Shown here piece after piece: positions 1-6,119 of a stretch of DNA of 6,193 bases (position 1 is the stretch's first letter; each line of letters begins with the position of its first letter). The position numbers and the translations under genes were made by a program. Source of the stretch: Actinomycetota bacterium. Lineage in GTDB: Bacteria; Actinomycetota; Actinomycetes; Nanopelagicales; Nanopelagicaceae. The stretch spans positions 1 to 6,193 of the forward strand of contig CANLHE010000051.1 of the NCBI GenBank assembly GCA_947490605.1, read 5' to 3'. The notes beneath the pieces are model-generated. The model had not been told where the DNA came from. It made no database searches and saw only the letters and a program-made list of their open reading frames with translations.

Positions 1-2
1 AC

Positions 3-545
3 TCTGCGCTGAGTAATTCAGATGGAAGCATCACGGTAGTTGGATCGAGTGCGGACTTATTGTTAAAAGCAAAACCACTAAGCAAGGCAGATGCGGTAAC
101 CTTAAAAATTTCTACAAGTGGGGTACTGCAACAGGTAGCACGGGCAACTTTAAAAAGCACAACCCGAACTTGGAACTCAATTACGACTGGTTTACTTCAA
201 GGTGGAAAAGTTTCATACTCAAATAAAACAGAAGCAGCAATCACAAAGTTTTCAGCACTAAGTAAACCAACGTGGAATGTTCGGTATTTATCAAAATCAC
301 CAGCATTGGTCGCTAGCAGTAAAAATTCCTGGGCAACCTTTATTTCTAGTGGCGTAATTAAAGGTGTACCTACCTGGAAGCCAAAAAATGCTACGCCAGT
401 AATTCTTGAGCTTGGGAAAAAAGGTGAGGTAATCTCCGCTTACACACTATCGGCACCAGCGGTTGTAATCGCTGCCAATAATGAAATTGGTACGGTTGTA
501 ATCACCGATTCGGGTGTAAGTTTTGGTTTAGTAGTGATTAACTAG
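3..545 (+). CDS. C-terminal part of an unrecognised, probably extracellular repeat-like protein (5' end outside window)
   Basis: The reading frame is open from the left edge (first full codon at 3) to a TAG at 543-545, giving about 180 residues. The TTG at 60 could be taken as a start, but the frame continues upstream without a stop and no ribosome binding site precedes it, so this is the tail of a longer gene. The protein is rich in Ser, Thr, Ala, Val and Gly with short beta-prone stretches (GSITVVGSS near the start, GTVVITDSG near the end). Tryptophans recur in similar settings (RTWNS, PTWNV, NSWAT, PTWKP). There are no cysteines and no membrane segment in the visible part. This composition fits a secreted beta-rich or propeller-like repeat protein, but I recognise no family and assign no function. 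It ends 37 bases before the bS22 gene, with no terminator hairpin visible between them, so read-through transcription is possible. Confidence 0.7.
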   Translation, partial: SALSNSDGSITVVGSSADLLLKAKPLSKADAVTLKISTSGVLQQVARATLKSTTRTWNSITTGLLQGGKVSYSNKTEAAITKFSALSKPTWNVRYLSKSPALVASSKNSWATFISSGVIKGVPTWKPKNATPVILELGKKGEVISAYTLSAPAVVIAANNEIGTVVITDSGVSFGLVVIN

Positions 546-582
546 TAATCTTGCCTCATAGTAATTTCACTAAAGGAGCAAA

Positions 583-681
583 ATGGGTTCAGTAATTAAG
601 AAGCGCCGTAAGAGAATGGCGAAGAAGAAGCATAAAAAACTTCTAAAGAAAACAAGAATTCAACGACGCAACGCGAAGTAA
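583..681 (+). CDS. Small ribosomal subunit protein bS22 (AURKAIP1/COX24-domain, actinobacterial type)
   Basis: A 32-residue ORF starts [20 protein letters not shown] and continues with more Lys/Arg to end QRRNAK, with TAA at 679-681. The [12 protein letters not shown]..KKHxKLL..TRxQRR pattern is the recognisable signature of the tiny basic protein found across Actinomycetota as AURKAIP1/COX24 domain-containing protein and identified in mycobacterial ribosomes as bS22. It is expected to bind rRNA in the 30S subunit. The length matches the family (about 32-33 residues). The start is fixed by an AAAGGAG Shine-Dalgarno at 572-578, four bases before the ATG. The gene is short enough to be missed by ORF callers with length cut-offs. 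A strong terminator follows at 721. I see no convincing promoter in the 37 bases upstream; one may lie inside the preceding gene. Confidence 0.95.
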   Translation: MGSVIKKRRKRMAKKKHKKLLKKTRIQRRNAK

Positions 682-694
682 TTAATTTTCCTTA

Positions 695-3049
695 CTAGGG
701 TTTAAAAAGAAGTAATTTTCCAGATACGCCAGCAACGGCGTATCTGATTTTATTTAAAGTAATCCAGGCGCTTTTCCCGCCATCTGAGGTAACACCTTTA
801 GTAATTAATTCAACTTTATTCTTAGTTTTATTAACCAGGCACAATCTTAATTCACAACTAAATAATATAGATTTTTCATCGATAGCTATTGGGGAATTAG
901 GAGTGCCATAACCAACCACTTTAGTATCAATGAAAGTGCTGGTTGGACTTGCTTGATATCTAATTTGGTTTGGATTTGGAAGTGAAACTCCACTACTAGT
1001 AAACCAACTAAAATTCACACCTTTTGCTGACTTAAAAATTGATACGTCATAGCCAGCTACCGCGATAGAACCATCTGGTGCATCTAAAGTTTTATATATC
1101 CAATCACCTGCCCCTGTTCCAGTTCTAACTGCATAGCGAATTTCCCCTTTTGTAACATTTTTATCAGCATCAAAGCCTTTTACTGAATCGTAAATTACAT
1201 GGACATTTTTATCCACGGTTATAGCTTTCATATGAAATGCAACATCGCCAGTTGTTCGACTTTCAGTGTCTTTGTCTCCGTCAACAATTTCATATACCCA
1301 TTCACCATTATTTTTTACCGCCCCAAGCAATATTCCCTGCGATTCATCGCGATAAAAAACTTGAACTCCATCGCTGGTGACTGCGCAAGCATTTGAAACC
1401 GAAACATCAGATCCACCTCTTACTCTTGGAAAAATTTTATAATCTTGAATGGCAGCTCCATCACCATCGACAACCTCATATGCCCATGACTTACCATCGT
1501 ATAGAGCGTATTTGAGATCTTTGCTTATTAAATCTGTATAGAAAATATGTAAGTAATTTTTCTTATTGGCAGAGGAAGTGCAAACTGAAATGTAGCCAGA
1601 GACATCATTAGTAGTTTTTCCTAACTCCAGACTATTACCGTCAATCGTTTTAATGCTCCACTTACTGCTGGAATAAGTCGCAAGTTTAATATCGCCATTT
1701 TTACTATCACTATATGCAATTACTGGCTTACCTTGATAAGTTGCATTTGCGAGATACTTAGCATCTGCAGCCGAATCTATAACAGATGCTTTCCAAACAG
1801 CCTGGGGTATCACAGAGTTTGATAAGACAGAGGGAGAATCACCAACAGTATTTTTTGCGATAATTGAAAAACTGTAATCAATACCATTTTTTAATCCGGT
1901 AATTACTACAGGGCTTTCAGAAGCTGTTGTTTGTTCGCCGGTTTTAACATTTTTTATTGAGTAACTTTCAATTTGAGCAGAACGGAAATTCGCTGGGCGG
2001 TCAAACATTAAAATTGCGCTTCTATCGCTAATTATTGCCCGGAAATTTTGGGGAGATTCAGGCAGTCCATAAGCAATTCCAGCAGGTGGCTTTCTTCTCA
2101 TGTCATCAAACATCGCTAACAAAAGTGGCCCAGGTAAATGAAAAACTTCACCAGAATCTAAATTTGGAGTCATTGCTGCATTCTCACCAGATTGAGAAAA
2201 TGTTCTTTCATCTAAATGACTAACAGATGACCCAGGCTCATAAATGCTAGGTGTATATAGCAAAGGCTTCACACCGTTATTAGATTTTATTGCGCTTTCG
2301 CCTGACCACAACAGTGTTGAAGTTAAAGCTTTACCAGTTTCTAGTGATGAAATAGGCATATCAGCTAAGCGCCTACCATCTGGAAGTTGTGCGTATGCAT
2401 CAAATGGAGTTGGTTGGGTAATCCTTCCAAAACCAGAGAATTCATCGTAGTAATTTCCAGAAATAAAACCTAAGCCATGAGCCATCTCATGCAAAATTAC
2501 TGATCGTAAGTCATAACTTCTTGGCGGGCACTTTCCATCTATTCCAAAATACCAAGGCGCATCGGAGGTAATTGATATTTCAATTTCTGGACTTGCCGGA
2601 TCTAAATCTTTACCCGCTAAAGCGTTAGCAAGAGCAGATGCATAATATAAAGTTTTATCTGGAGCACCAGGAAAATTTGCGTAATTATTCTTAGCACTAG
2701 CAGCAGCTAAGATTCCATAGCTTGAGGCTCTACTCCAAGTTACATTCACATTTACTGGCACGGCAGAGGCAAAGTTCTCAGACCAGGTGTCAACTGCTGC
2801 CTGCACCGCAACTTTTGCAGTTGCTGGGACAGTATTAAAGTTAATAATAAAATTACTCTTCTTTTCTATATATGCAGAAGAATTTCTCTCAACAGTTTGA
2901 ACCGAGGCAGTTTTCCCACTTGCATAGATGTAGCCCCAATTTGCTGGAGCACTCTTTATTTGAAGTGCATCAGCGGTCGTAATTGAAAATGGAGTGGTTA
3001 AAAGACCAATCACTAGCCCGATTGATATGAGTATTGACTTAAACCGCAT
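695..3049 (-). CDS. Secreted multidomain zinc metalloprotease: HEXXH domain, fibronectin III-like domain, propeller-like C-terminal repeats
   Basis: The 784-residue protein starts with a signal peptide: MRFK, a hydrophobic run at 5-20, then TTADA with likely cleavage after Ala28. Residues about 30-325 form a zincin-type protease domain. HEMAHGLGF at 187-195 gives zinc ligands His187 and His191 and catalytic Glu188. The third ligand is not at metzincin spacing (Ser197 is there); His278 in GSSVSHLDE is the best candidate. AAMTP around Met293 resembles a Met-turn. Residues about 329-415 look like a fibronectin type III domain, and 417-784 carry repeats of aromatic-Tyr strands ending in W-x4-[VI]-x-D, as in a beta-propeller. 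No sortase motif or C-terminal membrane anchor is visible, so release or non-covalent attachment is inferred. Substrate is unknown, and I cannot name a peptidase family securely. The gene is convergent with bS22, divergent from the glutaredoxin gene, and has no clear Shine-Dalgarno. Confidence 0.85.
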   Translation of the reverse strand: MRFKSILISIGLVIGLLTTPFSITTADALQIKSAPANWGYIYASGKTASVQTVERNSSAYIEKKSNFIINFNTVPATAKVAVQAAVDTWSENFASAVPVNVNVTWSRASSYGILAAASAKNNYANFPGAPDKTLYYASALANALAGKDLDPASPEIEISITSDAPWYFGIDGKCPPRSYDLRSVILHEMAHGLGFISGNYYDEFSGFGRITQPTPFDAYAQLPDGRRLADMPISSLETGKALTSTLLWSGESAIKSNNGVKPLLYTPSIYEPGSSVSHLDERTFSQSGENAAMTPNLDSGEVFHLPGPLLLAMFDDMRRKPPAGIAYGLPESPQNFRAIISDRSAILMFDRPANFRSAQIESYSIKNVKTGEQTTASESPVVITGLKNGIDYSFSIIAKNTVGDSPSVLSNSVIPQAVWKASVIDSAADAKYLANATYQGKPVIAYSDSKNGDIKLATYSSSKWSIKTIDGNSLELGKTTNDVSGYISVCTSSANKKNYLHIFYTDLISKDLKYALYDGKSWAYEVVDGDGAAIQDYKIFPRVRGGSDVSVSNACAVTSDGVQVFYRDESQGILLGAVKNNGEWVYEIVDGDKDTESRTTGDVAFHMKAITVDKNVHVIYDSVKGFDADKNVTKGEIRYAVRTGTGAGDWIYKTLDAPDGSIAVAGYDVSIFKSAKGVNFSWFTSSGVSLPNPNQIRYQASPTSTFIDTKVVGYGTPNSPIAIDEKSILFSCELRLCLVNKTKNKVELITKGVTSDGGKSAWITLNKIRYAVAGVSGKLLLFKP
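721..755 (+). terminator. Rho-independent terminator of the bS22 transcript, lying inside the convergent gene's 3' coding end
   Basis: A perfect 10-bp inverted repeat, CAGATACGCC (721-730) and GGCGTATCTG (737-746), encloses a 6-base loop, AGCAAC. ATTTTATTT follows directly. In the + direction this is a textbook intrinsic terminator, 39 bases after the bS22 stop. On the minus strand the hairpin is followed by GAAAATTACTTCTTTTT, a weaker T-rich tract, so it may also help end the protease transcript. There it lies within the last 30 or so codons of that gene (around residues 768-776, RYAVAGVS), upstream of its stop codon. Confidence 0.85.
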
Positions 3050-3056
3050 AGGTTGA

Positions 3057-3062
3057 AGGCTA
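3057..3062 (-). promoter_or_regulatory. Possible -10 element for a leaderless transcript of the metalloprotease gene
   Basis: On the minus strand TAGCCT (fits TAnnnT) ends 7 bases before the ATG at 3049. This is the spacing expected if transcription starts at the A of the ATG. No Shine-Dalgarno-like AGGAGG/GGAG string precedes the ATG (the upstream bases read TTCAACCT), which fits leaderless initiation, common in actinobacteria. No good -35 is visible (ACGGTC at the expected distance). The motif is short and could be chance. Confidence 0.25.
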
Positions 3063-3098
3063 ACAGTCTGAGATGATTAGACCGTGCTAGATCTGAAG

Positions 3099-3127
3099 TT
3101 ATCAGCAATAATTAAGCAAATTAATAT
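3099..3127 (+). promoter_or_regulatory. Possible sigma70-type promoter for the glutaredoxin-like gene
   Basis: TTATCA (3099-3104, 4 of 6 matches to TTGACA) and TAATAT (3122-3127, 4 of 6 to TATAAT) are separated by exactly 17 bases in the divergent intergenic region. This would start transcription near 3134 and leave a leader of about 40 bases. TATATT at 3149-3154 is a competing -10 candidate, but nothing at its -35 position resembles a -35 box. The region is AT-rich, so chance matches are likely. Confidence 0.25.
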
Positions 3128-3175
3128 AAAGAACTGGATGTTAATGGCTATATTTTTAAGTCAAGGTTACTATCG

Positions 3176-3412
3176 ATGAAAGAGGTAACGGTTTACTCAC
3201 GTAGTGGGTGTCACCTGTGCGAGATTGCAATTGATCGAATTAACTCTGTTATTGATGACTACAAATTCACTTTAAATATCGTATTGATTGACAATGATAG
3301 TGAACTAGAAAAAGAGTTTGGTGAGCAAGTTCCGGTAATTCTGATTGATAATAAAATCCACGATTATTGGCGAGTAGATTTAGAGCGCTTTACCGCAGCG
3401 ATTAAATCTTAA
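3176..3412 (+). CDS. Glutaredoxin-like thioredoxin-fold protein (DUF836/glutaredoxin family)
   Basis: The 78-residue protein begins with a beta strand (VTVYSRSG) leading into a CxxC redox site, Cys12-His-Leu-Cys15, at the start of helix 1. The cis-proline typical of the thioredoxin fold is Pro53 in QVPVILID. Length and the SRSGCHLC pattern match the short glutaredoxin-like proteins that actinobacteria usually encode near rex/hemA or near the bS22 locus. A cytoplasmic dithiol-disulfide role is expected; the partner is unknown. The start is supported by AAGGT at 3163-3167, eight bases before the ATG. The TAA stop overlaps the stop of the convergent XPB gene. It is transcribed alone in this window, divergently from the metalloprotease gene. 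Confidence 0.88.
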   Translation: MKEVTVYSRSGCHLCEIAIDRINSVIDDYKFTLNIVLIDNDSELEKEFGEQVPVILIDNKIHDYWRVDLERFTAAIKS

Positions 3413-4407
3413 TTTTTATTAATTACCTCATCCGCATCAATAATTCGATATGCATAACCTTGCTCCGCTAAGAACCTTTGTCGGTTTTGTGCAAAATCTT
3501 GATCAACAGTGTCTCTTGCAACGAGTGAGTAAAACCGTGCCGTCCTACCATCTGCTTTAGGGCGAAGGATTCGACCTAGGCGCTGTGCCTCTTCCTGACG
3601 TGAACCAAATGTGCCGGAAACTTGAATAGCTATTGTTGCCTCCGGTAAATCAATAGAGAAGTTAGCAACCTTTGATACAACTAAGCATTTAATTTCACCA
3701 GTACGAAATAATGCAAATAATCTTTCCCGCTCTTTAACTGGAGTCTCACCTTTAATTACTGGAACTCCAAGCGCCTCAGAAAGTTGGTCCAACTGCTCTA
3801 AATATTGTCCGATCACTAATACTTGATCATTTGCATGCTGTCTTGCAAGTGCTATTGCAACCTCTTTTTTAGTTTGAGAAGTAGCACAAAAACGATATCT
3901 ATCTTCTTGCTCAGCGGTGGCGTAATTTAGTCTTTCAGCATCAGTTAAAGTAATTCTTACTTCAACACAGTCAGCTGGTGCAATATAACCTTGTGCTTCA
4001 ATCTCTTTCCAAGGTACATCAAATCGCTTCGGACCAATTAGTGAAAATACTTCCCCTTCCATTCCATCTTCACGAACTAAAGTCGCAGTTAGCCCTAATC
4101 TGCGGCGAGATTGGATATCTGCTGTAAATCTAAATATTGGAGCTGGTAATAAATGAACCTCATCGTAAATAATTAATCCCCAGTCGATAGCGTCAAATAG
4201 ATCAAGGTGGGCGTAAACCCCTTGCTTCCGAGTTGTCATTACTTGATACGTAGCAATAGTTACCGGCCTAATTTCTTTTTTGGCACCACTGTATTCACCA
4301 ATATCATCTTCATTCAAATCTGTTCGTTTTAATAATTCTTCCCGCCACTGTCGGGCAGCAACTGTGTTTGTAACTAAAATTAAAGTTGTTGCTTTTGCAT
4401 GCGCCAT
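3409..4407 (-). CDS. C-terminal helicase-core fragment of the interrupted XPB gene, lacking Walker A
   Basis: From the first usable start after the premature stop (ATG at 4405-4407), the frame gives 332 residues. It contains the helicase motifs downstream of Walker A: ILVTNTVAARQW (motif Ia region), IIYDEVHLLPAP with DEVH at 82-85, LGLTATLVREDG including the XPB RED motif at 112-114, and in the second RecA-like domain VSGTFGSRQEEAQRLGRILRP (motif VI). The sequence between the stop and this ATG encodes GFWHGG...LPCGAGKT, so Walker A is lost. There is no ATG, GTG or TTG in frame between the stop and Walker A. If made, this fragment should not hydrolyse ATP on its own. Its TAA overlaps the stop of the convergent glutaredoxin gene. 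Confidence 0.65.
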   Translation of the reverse strand: MAHAKATTLILVTNTVAARQWREELLKRTDLNEDDIGEYSGAKKEIRPVTIATYQVMTTRKQGVYAHLDLFDAIDWGLIIYDEVHLLPAPIFRFTADIQSRRRLGLTATLVREDGMEGEVFSLIGPKRFDVPWKEIEAQGYIAPADCVEVRITLTDAERLNYATAEQEDRYRFCATSQTKKEVAIALARQHANDQVLVIGQYLEQLDQLSEALGVPVIKGETPVKERERLFALFRTGEIKCLVVSKVANFSIDLPEATIAIQVSGTFGSRQEEAQRLGRILRPKADGRTARFYSLVARDTVDQDFAQNRQRFLAEQGYAYRIIDADEVINKN

Positions 4408-4415
4408 AGCCGCCG

Positions 4416-4419
4416 CTCC
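4416..4419 (-). promoter_or_regulatory. Shine-Dalgarno-like GGAG before the internal ATG of the XPB gene
   Basis: On the minus strand GGAG (in TTGGAG) lies 8 bases before the ATG at 4407. It is part of the codons for the conserved Val-Gly-Ala following Walker A, so it is probably coincidental. After the premature stop it could nonetheless allow re-initiation, giving the Walker A-less C-terminal piece. Confidence 0.3.
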
Positions 4420-4482
4420 AACAATTGTTTTACCAGCACCACATGGCAGAACTACAACACCAGAGCCACCATGCCAAAAACC

Positions 4483-5055
4483 TTAAGCAGCTAATTCTTG
4501 GTATTTTCTTATTTTCCAACCATCTTGTTTTAACGCAATTTCGTGGTGTTCACCATCCACATAACCGGCAAAATCTTCTGCTGGCCAACCTAATTTCAAA
4601 AGTGCTTGCTTTAAAAACCCACGCTGTCCAGGGTGAACCACAATAGTTTCTTCATCTAGTTGCAAACCAAGCATCGGTGCAACTTTCTTGCCACGGGTTA
4701 CTTCTTTTAGTACTGCTGGATCATTTGAAACTAATATCAAGCCGTGTACTGGATGAGCTTCAAGTCGAAGCCGACCATAGCGAGACATAGTCTCGGCAAT
4801 ATCTACTAATAGTGAGTGTGGAACTGCGTATCTTGAGTATTTAAGCAATACATCAACTACTTGCTCAGCGTCGTGGCCAGATGCTCTGGCATTCCAAAGT
4901 CCAAGCGGAGTTAATCGGTAGGTATGGATATGTTCTGGAGATTTCTCTAACTCTGCAAAAGCTGCAATCGCTCTGCGACATTCATCAGAGAGGATATGGT
5001 CGATATCTAATAAAAGAGTTTTATCGCTTTGAACAATTAATGGGCCATCACTCAT
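4483..5055 (-). CDS. N-terminal fragment of the interrupted XPB helicase
   Basis: This is the 190-residue product expected if translation stops at the premature TAA. It holds the XPB N-terminal region: the conserved opening (GPLIVQSDKT, then FAELEKSPEHIHTYRLTPL), HDAEQVVDVLLKYSRYAVP at about 61-79, and the Helicase_C_3-like segment to about 130. After that come the start of the region leading to the helicase core (PGQRGFLKQALLKLGWPAEDFAGYVDG in relatives too) and the W180-x2-R183-x-Y185-Q186 motif that normally precedes Walker A. It has no ATPase motif, so alone it could not unwind DNA. The ATG at 5053-5055 overlaps the TGA of the M20 gene (ATGA). The only Shine-Dalgarno-like string nearby is a weak GAG, in line with coupled translation. 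Confidence 0.7.
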   Translation of the reverse strand: MSDGPLIVQSDKTLLLDIDHILSDECRRAIAAFAELEKSPEHIHTYRLTPLGLWNARASGHDAEQVVDVLLKYSRYAVPHSLLVDIAETMSRYGRLRLEAHPVHGLILVSNDPAVLKEVTRGKKVAPMLGLQLDEETIVVHPGQRGFLKQALLKLGWPAEDFAGYVDGEHHEIALKQDGWKIRKYQELAA

Positions 5056-6119
5056 TTAAGCAACTCATTGATAAATGCAGTCGTTAACTTAATTCTTTCA
5101 TCTATTGTTGAAACTTTTATCGATTCACTAGGAGCATGAGCGCCCATTCCGATCGCACCTAAACCATCTAATACTTTAGCTCCGGCAGCAGCAGCAAGGT
5201 TGCCATCACTTGCTCCGCCAACACTTGCATGGCCGATCGGGGATAGACCTAAATCTTTTGCGACCTTCTCTAACTTTTCGTATAGCTCCATAGAACTTGA
5301 TATTTCAAGTGGTGGTCGATTAACTCCGCCAGTAACTTCAACTTTGGCCACTTCACTAGACAAGGCTCGAATTGATTTATCTATTCTATTTAACTCAGAT
5401 ATTGTAAAAGATCTGACATCAATATCTAATTTTGCTGAGGCCGGTACAGTATTTGTTGTTGTGCCAGACTGCATAACAGTTGGAACAGCAGTTGTACCAA
5501 ACTCAGGGTTCTCAAGAGCTGCAATTTGCATAACTAATTTTGCAAGTTCAGTAGTCGCATTAATTCCCTTTTCAGGTTCAAGGCCGGCATGTGAAGCCTT
5601 TCCAATTACATTCACCTGATACATCGCAGTTCCTTTACGACCGGTTTTAACTTTTCCATCTAACGAAGCTTCAAAAACCAATACCGCTTGAGCAGTTTTG
5701 GCTAATCTTTCAATCAATTCTTTTGATGTTGCACTACCAGTTTCTTCATCTGTAGTTGCAACCAATGCAACATTCTCTTGCGCACCACTTACTTGAGAAA
5801 CGGCATAAAGTGCTTGTATGAATCCAGCTTTCATATCAAAGACACCAGGGCCGGTTGCGATATCTGCTTCAATTTTCCAAGTTGGCTGAAATGAACCCTT
5901 TGGCCAAACTGTATCCAAGTGACAAAGCAAAACTATTTTTGGATTTTTTGCCCCCCACCAAAATACTGGGCGACCATTTTCATTTATTTTTGTTGCTGGA
6001 GTTTTTAATAATTTATTTGCAATTTCAACTGCTAAATCAACAACCTGATTACATGATGCTAAATCTTCAGTCGGAGACTCACACTCAACCAAGCGCTGGA
6101 TATCTATAAGTGCGGTCAT
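5052..6119 (-). CDS. M20 family metallopeptidase (carboxypeptidase G2-like amidohydrolase)
   Basis: The 355-residue protein has the full set of M20 di-zinc motifs: LLCHLDTVWP (His67, Asp69), GPGVFDMKAG (bridging Asp95), TTDEETGS (catalytic Glu125, zinc ligand Glu126), FEASLDG (Glu150), and near the C terminus MGAHAPSES (His328). The lid/dimerisation domain spans about 164-270 and begins GTAMYQVNVIGKASHAG with the conserved His177. The pattern best fits the carboxypeptidase G2/ArgE/DapE-like group that cleaves amide bonds of peptides or N-acyl amino acids. The exact substrate cannot be read from sequence. There is no signal peptide, so it acts in the cytoplasm. The ATG overlaps the TGA of the upstream partial gene (ATGA), and its own TGA overlaps the XPB start (ATGA), so all three appear co-transcribed. 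A possible peptide-salvage or amino-acid role has no evident link to DNA repair. Confidence 0.9.
   Translation of the reverse strand: MTALIDIQRLVECESPTEDLASCNQVVDLAVEIANKLLKTPATKINENGRPVFWWGAKNPKIVLLCHLDTVWPKGSFQPTWKIEADIATGPGVFDMKAGFIQALYAVSQVSGAQENVALVATTDEETGSATSKELIERLAKTAQAVLVFEASLDGKVKTGRKGTAMYQVNVIGKASHAGLEPEKGINATTELAKLVMQIAALENPEFGTTAVPTVMQSGTTTNTVPASAKLDIDVRSFTISELNRIDKSIRALSSEVAKVEVTGGVNRPPLEISSSMELYEKLEKVAKDLGLSPIGHASVGGASDGNLAAAAGAKVLDGLGAIGMGAHAPSESIKVSTIDERIKLTTAFINELLK

Larger units (their letters stand above)
3409..5055 (-). pseudogene. XPB-type DNA repair helicase gene interrupted by one in-frame TAA
   Basis: Read as one frame, this is 548 codons, about the length of the mycobacterial XPB helicase (about 542 residues), and it resembles that protein from start (MSDGPLIVQSDKT) to end (RFLAEQGYAYRI..DAD). 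XPB is an ATP-dependent 3'-5' superfamily 2 DNA helicase/translocase linked to DNA repair. Codon 191 is TAA (4483-4485 on the minus strand) in the context YQELAA-stop-GFWHGGSG, where relatives have an ordinary residue. There is no frameshift and nothing is missing or inserted. Motifs in joint numbering are Walker A GAGKT 206-210, DEVH 298-301, LTATLVRED ending at 330, and QRLGR 491-495. All are intact, which suggests a very recent loss or a sequencing error. The gene follows the M20 peptidase gene with an ATGA overlap, so translation is probably coupled. The gene identity is near certain; whether it is truly broken is not. Confidence 0.85.

Noticed and set aside
60..545. A complete 161-residue gene starting at TTG 60
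   Set aside because: The same frame is open back to the window edge, with similar beta-rich composition and no ribosome binding site at 60; it is a partial gene.
1199..2450. Several + strand ORFs of 60-70 codons inside the metalloprotease gene
   Set aside because: They are antisense shadows with no start signals or recognisable protein features; the minus-strand frame has a signal peptide and domain motifs.
3050..3175. A Rex-type or other palindromic operator in the divergent intergenic region
   Set aside because: Only AGATCT at 3089-3094 and short AT-rich palindromes are visible; no TTGTGA-N6-TCACAA-like site is present.
4408..4482. A frameshift, intein or other insertion between the two XPB parts
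   Set aside because: Translating across shows both parts in the same frame, with the conserved GFWHGG...GAGKT segment intact. Only one codon (TAA at 4483-4485) is abnormal.
4483..4485. Recoding of the XPB stop as selenocysteine or pyrrolysine, or a changed genetic code
   Set aside because: The codon is TAA, not TGA or TAG. TAA, TAG and TGA are all used as ordinary terminal stops by neighbouring genes.
5200..5619. A 139-residue + strand ORF antisense to the M20 gene
   Set aside because: It has no ribosome binding site or family signature, and it lies entirely inside a strongly supported coding region; it is a frame shadow.
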